From Zygaena filipendulae (lineage: Eukaryota; Arthropoda; Insecta; Lepidoptera; Zygaenidae): a stretch of 64,000 nt of DNA. The stretch lies in contig OU015659.1 of NCBI GenBank assembly GCA_907165275.2, forward strand, positions 9,962,501-10,026,500. Reading direction: 5' to 3'. Of the stretch, positions 10,881 through 22,800 are shown in pieces (position 1 is the first letter of the stretch; each line of letters starts with the position of its first letter). Position numbers and translations under genes: made by a program. The notes under the pieces were generated by a model that made no database searches, had not been told where the DNA came from, and saw only the letters and a list, made by a program, of their open reading frames with translations.

Positions 10881-13800
10881 CTGTGTGTGCACACCGCCTT
10901 ATGAGTACCACCGCACGTTCTTCTCGGCTACAACGCGTGACGGCCGCAAGGGTTTTACGGGTGCTATCGTGACGAAACCATTCACAATTTTACAATCTCT
11001 CTATTATGTAATACGCTTATTACACTATCCAATTTTTATGGATACAATTTAGTGTAGTCAATTTAGGGTACAATTTAGTGTAGTGTGATCACTCGCTAAA
11101 TTGTGAGTGTGTGAGAGAGAGAGAGCGAGTGATCACCGTAGTGTGATCACTCGCTCCCTCTCACTCACTGACCCCAAATCGGGTCCACTAAATTGTATCC
11201 GATGTAGATTCCCTAAAAATTGGAGTGTGATAAGCGTTTAATACAATTTAATGAAAAAAAAAAACTATAATTTTAAAATAAAAGTATGTACGTACATTTT
11301 AGAACCCATATTTATATTCACAAACGGACACGAGCGGACGCCACAACATTGCGCTGAGACATTTTTGTTTATATCATATTCGTATTAGTAGGTTAGTCAG
11401 CACAGGGTTTAATATTATTACAATTATTATTAAATTAGAAAAATTAGTCAGACTTCTGTTATATTATGAGGCGTATAAAAGGCAGAGCAGATTTAAATGC
11501 TATAGATAGAGAATAAGCTCGAAGTGGAATGATTCTGAGAATTTGCAATAGAGTTTGGCTAACATTGGTCTCATACAAATTAATTATAAATTCAATACTG
11601 ATACACTACCCCTGGACTCTCCTCAGACGCTCTCCAATCAGCTACAATCCAGGCTAACCCAGGCGTATGACCACCTTATAATAACTACTATCATTGTGCG
11701 AGACCAATGTCATAGGAGGCATTACCGTATTCATGTTACGGACGCGTATAATCAGAAAGCAAAGTGTTATTGTACCTCGATGCGCGTGACGACGCCCTCC
11801 TCGCGACTGTGCTCTAGGACTACAAACAAAAACACAAAGCGCCAGTCAAACACACAAACATAATCGTGTTATAACAACTTATAATACACATTCAATAGGG
11901 CAGCTGTGGGCACAGTGTAGATATCCATACAGATGGCCGACAAAGTCTTTAAGAACCCTGAGCCCTACAGCCATGTTGACAATCTACAAACGGTAAGGCA
12001 TAGAAAACTAAGGAACGCAGTCGTTATGACACGTGGTCATGACCACGAGTCATGCCATTTCGTTTGTTTTCCTTTTCTATGCATTAACGATTGTACATTG
12101 TCAACTTGGCAAGGGGGGCTGCTTCCTTTAGACGTTATTTGTTCGACATTATATATCTATTCCAAATGATTGCGTTTGGAACGGATCGGATAGATCTATC
12201 GATATTCTTTTCTTCTGGACAAAGTTTATTTGTTACTAGGTGTGCCTCGCGGTTTGAGTCGCGGTAATTTCGGAGTTCCCGCGGGAATTCCGGGATAAAA
12301 AGTACCGTATGTCCTTCTCTGTACCTCTGACAACGTGCATTCCCAATTTCATCCAAATTCGTACAGCCGTTTTTGCGTGATTGAGTAACAAACATCCAAA
12401 CATTCACATTTATAATATTAGTAGGATTGTGACCCAAACTCGCTGGTGGGAACTTTATCCTGTGAACGATATAATCAGGACGTTATTAGGGTTGTTTTGT
12501 CTCTACGACCTTTTGTCATCAACATATTATCGTTTAAGAGTTTAGACGAAATAAAGGTTAAATTACTTATTAGTAGGTATATCTAATACAAAATTTCTAT
12601 AATCGACGTACGATACAACTCCTATTTCAATGATCGACTCTAGTATCAAAATAAATTATATTATACATATTTGCAGATGATAGTTAAAATAGCACCTGTG
12701 CATACCATGTGCCCATGTCAGTTTTGTTGCACAGACCTTGTATGGATTTCTACACTGTAGTATATGGCTATATAATTATAAAGTATTATAATTATGATCC
12801 AATTCGGATTTCCCATAGTGACGTTAGAGTACATAAATACATCCGCCAAGTTATAGCAATTATAGCCAAGATATAATTTTTATTTTTATGAAAAATAAAG
12901 GTTAACTGGAATTGGATCACTTTCAAATAAAATAATTTGCTGTAGCTACTTGGATCTGTAAAATAGTAATAATATTTAATAAATAAGTTTTTTAAGCTTT
13001 CTTGTAAATAAAATAATAATAATTATGCTTCCATGCAATATTCGAAAATAAATGGCCAATGTTAGAATTACATTTATAACAATATGGCAGCATAAATCTT
13101 CTAAAATAACCTTCGTCTCAGAGAACCGTGGAAGCTGAGACCTGGGAGCTCGCACAAGTACAGCACGGTTTCTCATAGACAGTGTTGCCGCTATACATAT
13201 ATAACGGTCGCCAAGCGCCATTATAATATAGCAGTATGAGATGGCAATAAACGTTGCCTATGGCTAAATGGCGCGGTTTTCTGAAGACTGTTTGACGCCG
13301 TCATCTACAAATTATATTTTCCACCGCCATTGAGCTAAACAATCTGTTTTAAGTTAGACTTTAAACCCTAAAATCTTTAAATCGATCGGCTCGCGCGTCT
13401 TTTTCGCCAGTTCGCCAGTTTAACCAAACCAATAATATCTGGGGGCTCTACGCCCTGCCTAAAGTGAGAAACTAGGTACTTGTAAGTGGACACAAATCTG
13501 GCGCGATATCATTATTTCTGCTTGATGAAATGAATCAAATTAGTTCGCCTAGTTTTGGAGGCGGCGCGCGTGTCGCGACTCACTGTTCTCGGCGAGGGAG
13601 TTGCTGGTGGTGGTGGTAGTGGTGGTGGTGGCGGCGCCGCCGTCCGCGCTGCTCTCGTTGAGCGTGGTGCGCGTCGTCGTCTTCACCACCATCGAGCTCG
13701 TGTTCACCTGAGAGTTCTGTCGGCAGTACACACGCACACACACACAACGTGTAATAAATGTTAATAATAATAATCTTTTATTACCAATAATACGTAATTA

Positions 13801-16800
13801 ATTAAGGTATATTGCAGAACAAGGAATTAAACTATTCAAAGTAAAACAAAATCAAAGTTGGTAAATAACAGAAATGATAACCTTCAGGTATTTTAACGAC
13901 ACCAGTATCTAGATATACAATATTTAAATAATATCATAGTGACACGTGCACCAACTCTTTACGTCTTTACGTTAACCGATAACGCAAAGGATATCACAGT
14001 GTCCATGATAACAAGTTTTGCATTCACTTCTCCTGTAAGTCAACAAGTTTTCTAGAGAGGGGTATTAAAATGTTGTGAATATATTGCAAATGTTGATTTC
14101 GTGGTAACAAGTAAACAGTATCAAATAATAAATAATATTGTATACATATGTGTACTGCACGAGAGTATGACGCGACAACCTTTTAACTTAGGTCCCCAAC
14201 TGCGGAGGCCAGTTGGGGTCCCTCTTTTCCCCACTTACCAAACGATTATCGAACCTCTGTATTTCCAAAGAATACAGAATATAATATAAAGAAGCTACAC
14301 CCTCTGCCTCCTACCAATTTCATGCCTCTTCATACCCCGCGAAAGTTTCTTGGTAAATTCCTCAGAAGAATAAATAACTAAAACTACTGTTATTGTTCTG
14401 ACAGGTAAATTCCGAGGAAAGTTTGTTACATGTATAATCTACATGTGACGATTATTCACTGACAGCTGACAGCTCGCTGTCAATCTTACGATATGCACAT
14501 GCCCAAGACGCATAGATTACTACTATCAATGCCAAGACGTGTACAAGCCGGCCGGTCTTTATTTGTGGGAAAGTGCTTGTATCATTTGTATGGCCGGTAT
14601 TACCGATAGAAGGTAATGTATTATCTCTGTGTTATAACACTAGCGCTCGCGCGTACCTGCAGGTTGATGTTGAGCTCCGGCGGGTGTGGCGTGTGGTCCG
14701 CGCCCGCGCCCGCGCCCGCGCCCGCTCCCGCGCCCGCGCCCGCGCCCGCCTGCGTGTGGTCGCGCACCGAGTCCACGGTGATGTCCGCGGAGGCGGCGGT
14801 CACGTCGTGCGGCGCCGTGTCCGACGCCTCCTCCTGTCGCACGCGCGTGCACATCCCATCACTATCATGTACCAACTATACTCGTTGAGTAATGGGATAT
14901 CAATCGAATTAAGCATAAATAAAACTGCTTGTTTCTATTGAGCTCAAAAGGTTTATTTAAAAATAAAAATCTGAACTAATATTCGGAGTCGTTAAACGGA
15001 TTTTCATGAAGTTTGTTACCTATATAGTTAACTTAGGTCAAAGAATAGGACATGGGGTAAGAAATTAAGCAAAGCTGTCCGGGGCTTGTACCGGTCAGTG
15101 ACGTCACGAGCCCTACTCCCTAAACTTTATTGCGCTTTATCTATGTAGGTATATTATCATTAATTTAAAAAAGCAAAATGTACATGTCCATTTTTTTTAT
15201 TTTGTAACTGCTAGACTAATCAGAATTTGGATCTTTATAAACCGGCAACACGCCTATTCCAAAACGGACGCGGTTGAATTTGCGGGGGGGGGGGGGGAGA
15301 TTGGTGGTAAAGAGAGCGTGGTGTCTCACTCTATGCTCGCCGTTGGTGAGCGGCGGCTGGTCGGCGGCGGGCGGGGGCCCGCGCAGCGCGGCCGCCCACG
15401 GCGACAGCAGCACGTGGCACTGCGCCACCGTCACCTGCCGCCATACGACACAACACACTAATTACACGACACGTCATCTGAGTCTAAGTGGTTTAGAATA
15501 ACCGCCGAAACACAATTTACTTCATAGAACAATGTTTTATTAATATTTAGTGGTACACGTCCATTACACACGGAGTACAGCAGAGAAAGAGAGCGATGCT
15601 ACCGCGCGTCGTTGCTAGTGTTGTCCATCGCGCGTGTAGTGTTGCACCACATCGATTCGAAAACCGATCTAACCAGTTCAAACATACCGTTTTTTTAATT
15701 TTAAAATACATAACATTTACCTACTTTATTTTAAATCTGTCGTTTATTTATTTTTAATGGAATGTCAGAGAAAAAAATATGTACTTTTTATTATTATAAC
15801 AATCGTAGAAATATTGATTGGGCGCTATAACACAAAACGCCATATGTCCCCTTAACCAAGTTGACAATCTATATTTTTTATCGCTAAAGAAATAAGGGAC
15901 TCATCGTCATGTCACGTGATCATGAAAAATCATCCAATCAAAGCGATACCGATTATAAATTGTCAACTTGGCTAAGCGGGCAGGTCCCAAACTACATTGA
16001 ACTTGCAACACATGGCGTAGTAGTCGGGTTCAAGAACCACTGCACCAACGATACTGTCATTATTAAGTTATTATTTCTTGTAATATTTGAACCATCAGTA
16101 ACTTTGAGAAGAAAGAGATGAAGGTTTATTGATTAAATATGACATAATATTTCTTCTTCTTCTTCGTCTCGCTCTTGGCAGAGCGGTCGTGGTCACATTG
16201 AGGCGTCTATCTCGGTGGCAGGGACGGACACAGCTTTCCTCACGATCCTTCGCCACTTTTCCCTGTTTGCAGACCTTCTGGCGCAGTCTGTGACGGAGAT
16301 TCCTACAGCGGATTTCACCTGGTCAGTCCAGCGCATAGGTGACCTTCCACGTGATCTGGTTCCTTCGACTTTTCCTTGTACATAATACATACATTGTACA
16401 TAATATTTATACTAATAATAATAATTTTATGATCACCTTAGTGGCAGAGAGCGTGATCCGCTGCAGTTCAGACGATGAGTGCAGGTAGAGAGCCTCGCCC
16501 CGCTTGGAGAAGCAAAGGCTCGATATACCACTGCGGAGATAATTCCAATGTTACAGCAGTTATGTTTATATTCTAATTTGGAAGACACATGCTTTTCCCA
16601 ATATAATGTTCCTCTATAAGCTTTATCATAGACCAGCTGCTCCCCGCGGTTTCACTCGCGGTAATTTCAGAAGTCCCGCGGGAATTCCGGATTACAGTAT
16701 AGCCTATGTTACTCAGGGATAATGTATCTTTCTAATGGTGAAATAATTTTTGGAATCGGTAGAGTGGTTTTTGAGTTAAATTGTAACAATAGACATAGAG

Positions 16801-19800
16801 AAAAGACTGATCTCACAAGATGGATCATTGTCTAGGAAGAGACAAAACTACTGTATCAATAGCCTATATCGGTTTCTTTTGGCAGTGAAAAAGTGCCTTA
16901 GACTTCCAATCTTGGGTCAGTCACAATTATTTTTAATAAAGTATTTCTCTTAGAAGCGAAGAGCGATTTTGTTTTATACTATTTAATAAAATGTAGAAAC
17001 TGAAAAACTTTGAGATTTCTTCATGGTCCTTCGAGCCGGATTTGGATCAGCGACCCATTGCTGCGATAGCATAGACAGTAGTACGAGTGTGGTGTTGATT
17101 ACTTGATGTCCTCCTTTTTGACGGCGGCGGCGTTGAGCTGGCGGCGCAGCTCGGGGCTGAGCACGAGGCAGTCGCCCAGGTTGGTGAGGCACAGCAGGCA
17201 CCACTCGCGGTGCCGCTCCGCGCCCGCGCCCGCGCCCGCGCCCGCGCATTCGAACCACGCGAACGCCGTTCGTCGCACCTACACAAACGCACACAAAACA
17301 TTAGTAACAAACACCCGCGTATCTATCTTCTACCACTTCAGGAGTTGAAGTTTTAAAACTGCTGAAATAAGTTGTTTTCTAATTTAAAAAGATAAACCTA
17401 TATCAATTAACATATACCAATAAACTTCAAAACTACAATACAAGATTATAGTTAAACTACCACCCTCTTTTCTACCCCCATTGACTGGTCAATTTTGAAA
17501 AATTGTTTCATAGCGATGCAAAAAGAAACTACCTTCCAAATTTCACGTTCCTAAATTCAGTAGCTTCGGCTGGGCGTTGACGTGTCAACGAGGAAGCTTG
17601 TTTATAGACGTGTAGTGTAGTGTAGTGTTAGTGCGTGCTGTACGTACCCTGGCGCCCTCGTGCGCGGTGAGCTTGTACTTGTGGTGCGGCTTGAGCGCGG
17701 GCAGCGTGAACACCTTGAACTGCTCCTCGGAGGCGAGCAGCACGCGGTGCGCGCCCGGCTCCGGCAGCGGGGACACGCCGCGCTCCACCTGCCGGTTCCC
17801 CATTCTGTGACTATTTAGGTGTAGGCGACTTATATACAGTCACGTTAGCCAAGTTGACTATCTATAATTTTCATGGCTACAGAAAACTAAGGAAAGTATC
17901 GGAAAACTAAGGAAAGTATCGTCATGTCACGTAAAATCGTCCAATCAAAAGTCCAATTTTAATGACTAGATATGTGCTATAAAATTGTCAATTTAGGTAG
18001 GAGAACTGAGACTGTAATTGTTTCCATTACAAATTTTGAACTTGACTATATAATCTAGTGTAGAACACACCCATGACATTCCATAAATACTAGCGATTTA
18101 ACTTCCCACTATTACCTACTATGATATAAATTAAGGACCGACTTGTGTGTACATGCGCAGTACATGTAGGTTTTTTGTAGGACTCGCGCTACAGTTCGAA
18201 GTTCAAGCGCTGTCACCTCTATGCTCGTCGCTGCGTCGTGGCGGGGCGTGGGCACGTGGGGCACGAACCGAGCGCAGGGGGGAGGGGGGAGGGGGTGTTA
18301 GTACTCAGCGGGCGGTCACCTCGAGCGGGTCGGGCAGCGGGTGCGCGGCGGCGTCCAGCACGGTGACGCCGATGACGGGCGCGCGGTGCTTCAGCTGGAT
18401 CTCCTTGGCGAGCGAGCACGTGACCGGCTCCTCGCGCCGCTTGCTGCCCGCCGGCACGTGCAGCGTGAACGCGAGCACCTTGCCGTTGTTGGTGCCCGCC
18501 CACAGCGTCGGCGTCGACGTCTGACCTGCGGCCGGCCCGAGCGGTAACGATACGATACTTCAATATGTAATAATATAACCACATATTTGGTTGTAGACAA
18601 TAAATATGGGGTGTAAGGGTAAACGAGGAACGTATTTAAAGTCCTGATAATTCATGCTTACATATAGGTAACTAAAAAAAATCATTGATAAAAAAACCTA
18701 AGAAATCACAGACACCTTTACATTTTTTTTTCATTGGGACAGCGTAATAAATTAAATTAAAAATTGTCACTGTATGCTCTCTATGATGGTGGGAATCGTT
18801 CCCTTTGCTGCGTCGGTAACTTATGTGCTCAGTTTTCATAAATATTTAGCTTTTCGTCCAAAAATCAATTTGTATTATTTTTAGTTATTTTAAACGACAA
18901 TCGAACACTGCTATATGTCCTTAAAACCTTTATACTCGTATATTTGGACAGAAGCAATAATACTTGAAAGGCACTACGTGTTTTTACACACAATAAATCA
19001 AAACAAAACCAGTAAGAGTAGTGAAAACGTGTGGTCAATATACTGACTGTTGATGAGGAACGTGCGCGCGAAGTAAAGGCAGCGCACCATGGAGGCGTAC
19101 GCGTCGTCCGTGGAGCGCGCCTCGACCGCGCGCTCCACGGGGCGCAGGTCCGCCTCCGGCTCGCCCGCCGCCGCCGGCTTGTCCAGCGGCTTCTTGGCGG
19201 GCTGGTGGCGCAACAACACAACACAACGTTCAAGGCGATATTGCAAGTATTTTGTTCAAGGACCGGAGGAATGGTGACTTTCAGCCTTGGGTGAAAAATC
19301 GCTTGTATAAAAATGAATTGCTGTTCGTTTCGAGAATGGCTGGACCGATTTGGCTAATGTTGATCTTGAAATATTTGTGGAAGTTCAGGGAAGCTTTAGA
19401 AAATAATTTCATCTACTTTGGAGTTCCTGCGGGAATTCACAAACTCGCGCGGATGAAATCGCGGGGCACAGCTAGTCCTACTAATATTATAAATGTGAAA
19501 GTGTTTTATGTTTGGTTGGATGTTTGTTACTCAATCACGCAAAAACGGCTGAACAGATTTGGATGAAATTTGGCAGGGGTACAGAGAAGGACATAGGGTA
19601 CTTTTTATCCCGGAATTCCCGCGGGAACTCCGAAATTACCGCGGGTGAAACCGCGGGGCATAGCTAGTAATATTATAAAACAAAGTCCCCCGTCACGTCT
19701 GTCTGTTTGCGATAAAATCAAAAACTACTGAACGGATTTTTATGCTGTTTTCACCAATAGAGTGATTCAATAGGAAGGTTTATACGTATGTTTCATCATG

Positions 19801-22800
19801 GAATTCCTGTGGGAACTCCGATAAGTCATCATTATAATAAAATAATCAATACTAATATATTATCTAACGATTTATAAAATTTTAACATACCGATTACTTG
19901 TCTATGTATCCCGTTTCTGGATTTTAGATGCTTTCAATGTGTCTCCTTTTTTTGACATTGCCAATGTGAATCTCAACAGAACGTTCCTTTTGGGAGGAAT
20001 GAGTTGTTATGTAGCATAATAGTCGTATTACCTGTGCAGGCGATGTGGGGCTAGCTTGCGTGGTCTGTCGCCGCTGGGACCTTCCTTTCCTTAGCCGTCT
20101 GAAGGACTCCCTCAATGACTTTTTGAACGATTTCCTCCTCGAAATGGGAGTATCTCCTGCTCCCGAATCTGAAAGTGCCCAATGACAACAGATAGGTATG
20201 TTAAGTGAAAGATTATGTTACTTATTATACAATTTAGCACCAGTAAGGTGTCAGCACTGAGCTGGTAGTATAAGTATCTCGCGCACACCACGCCCCACTC
20301 CCACTGCTGGGCTGCTGGGCGGGTGGGTACTGACCGTGCGGGTTGAGCGTGCACACGTGCAGCACGGCGGTGGCCCCGCGCGCGTCCAGCAGCGCGAGCC
20401 CGTGGGCGGTGCCCGCGCACACCACGCCCCACTCCCACTGCTGGGCTGCTGGGCGGGTGGGTACTGACCGTGCGGGTTGAGCGTGCACACGTGCAGCACG
20501 GCGGTGGCCCCGCGCGCGTCCAGCAGCGCGAGCCCGTGGGCGGTGCCCGCGCACACCACGCCCCACTCCCACTGCTGGGCTGCTGGGCGGGTGGGTACTG
20601 ACCGTGCGGGTTGAGCGTGCACACGTGCAGCACGGCGGTGGCCCCGCGCGCGTCCAGCAGCGCGAGCCCGTGGGCGGTGCCCGCGCACACCACGCCCCAC
20701 TCCCACTGCTGGCCTGCTGGGCGGGTGGGTACTGACCGTGCGGGTTGAGCGTGCACACGTGTAGCACGGCGGTGGCCCCGCGCGCGTCCAGCAGCGCGAG
20801 CCCGTGGGCGGTGCCCGCGCACACTACGCCCCACTCCCACTGCTGGGCTGCTGGGCGGGTGGGTACTGACCGTGCGGGTTGAGCGTGCACACGTGCAGCA
20901 CGGCGGTGGCCCCGCGCGCGTCCAGCAGCGCGAGCCCGTGGGCGGTGCCCGCGCACACCACGCCCCACTCCCACTGCGCCGCCAGTGACGTCACCGCGCC
21001 CGGCGGCGACAGCTGCGCCATCGCTGTCACCTGAGGAACATCACATTATAGGACAACTGGTGGTGGAAGCAAAGTCTGGATGCGTTCGGAAATAACGTAA
21101 TATTTGCGGTTTGCAAATCACATGGCACATCGTACATGTTATTTAAAAACGCACCGCAACGATACTCGTGTGTATATACAGTCGATTTTTTTAAGTGAGC
21201 GTGGATGGCCAAATTCGAAACTACAAGGAATAGCGAAATATGATCAAAGCTCTCGGCGCCGAATTTGATAAAAACTGAAATTTTATACTAAGATTTTATT
21301 TAAAATAATTTTCCTAGCCGGGAATCGAACACGTTGGTTAAAAAAACACGTGCTTTTACACGTTATTGCGCCATCCCATAGTGTGACTTATAAGGTTCAA
21401 ATTCTGGAAAGTAATGATGACAAACTAACTAGACTCGATCACGCTACAAATAGCTGCACACTAACCTGGTAGCCTTGTGGGAACGTGTGTGGTCCGGTGC
21501 GGAGGGTGAGCTGATCGTGTCCCTTCCACACGAAGCCGTCGCGGTCTGCCATTATGTTGACGGATATCGTCTGTGAAGATAACCAAGTCGTAGGTTAGGA
21601 CGCCATTACTTATTATATCATCCTTTTATAATTATAGTGCCATTTTTGGTCAACATTTTTTTTTGTTCAACATTTTGTTGCTATTTAAACAATGAAATAA
21701 GGGATACACATAATTGAAAAATGTTATATAACTCTCAACAAAGCGTTGCGTATCAGTAACTTAATTTTGTGGGTTAACATGTTATAGTCCGGGAGCCCCC
21801 GTACTTGTTTTCTCAGCGACTAATAACAGGCTGAAACTTTGTAAATAGGTCAAGACGCAAAAGCTTTTCCCTTGAGAAAATTCTCGAAACGGGTAGCTAA
21901 TGAAGTGAGCAGGTGACAAACGTTTCGATTTGGTGGGTTGTCGAAATTGAATGAGTAACAGTAAAATTTATTAGTGAAATGTTAAGATAATTGGAGCTTA
22001 AACCCGGAAAAATAATTGTCTTCCAAAATGGTTGGTTTGACTGGAGAGTCCTCCATTCCGAATATGTACAAACTACGAGGTCATTGATTGAGGGGGTCAC
22101 TAATAACCGGCTGAATTTTTGTATGCAGCTTAGTAAATATTTGTATCAGCTTAGTAAATGAAATGGCCACATAGTCCTACAAATTCAGTGGTGCGTTTTC
22201 CCAGTCCTACGTTTCGAACTTTTCGATTCCATGGAACATTTTTAGCTACCCGTTTCGAGATTTCTTTCAGGGGAAAACTAAATCTATTTACGAAGTTTCA
22301 GCCTGTTATTAGTCACTGAGAAAACAAGTACAGGGGCTCCCGGACCATTATTACATATCGGCGCCCAAATAAAGACTGAAAAAATAAAATTTGTAAAGGA
22401 AGGAAGATACGTATATTAAACAAGGGACATACTGCCACCTCATTAGAGTTTCTAAATGCACCACAGTACCAACTGATGAGGTTCTATAAAGAGTTTCTTA
22501 CCTTAATTTCAGTGGTAACTGGTGTCGTTTTCAAGCTGGCGATCACTATGTGCCCCGCAGCGCCGCCGACCGTCAACATGCCAGATAGAGGGCACAGAAG
22601 TACCTGGAATAGAACGATACATACTTTTTAATACAGTTGCTCAAAAAGTGGCGTATTCCAGGGACGTTTAGCGTTCGGGATGTGGGCTATTACATACTCG
22701 AGCTTTTTGTTTACCTTTCCCGAACTCGTGCGTTCTCTTTGCCAACTGTCAAAAATGGCGACACGACTTTGACACTCTTTTTGCATTGCGAGACGTAGGT

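Noticed and set aside
14573..15501. Plus-strand frames rich in Arg or Ala-Gly over 14573-14941 and 15274-15501
   Set aside because: Shadows of GC-rich l(2)gl exons 22 and 21 on the opposite strand.
20112..20974. Open frames of about 240 codons on the minus strand with repeated [21 protein letters not shown] text
   Set aside because: They arise because the 134 bp array rotates frame and contains almost no stops. Only the exon 14 frame to 20871 matches Lgl.
21310..21382. Minus-strand tRNA-like segment (TGGCGCAATAACG and GTTCGATTCCCGG)
   Set aside because: A- and B-box-like words are present, but the T stem and acceptor stem do not pair. At most a tRNA-derived relic.
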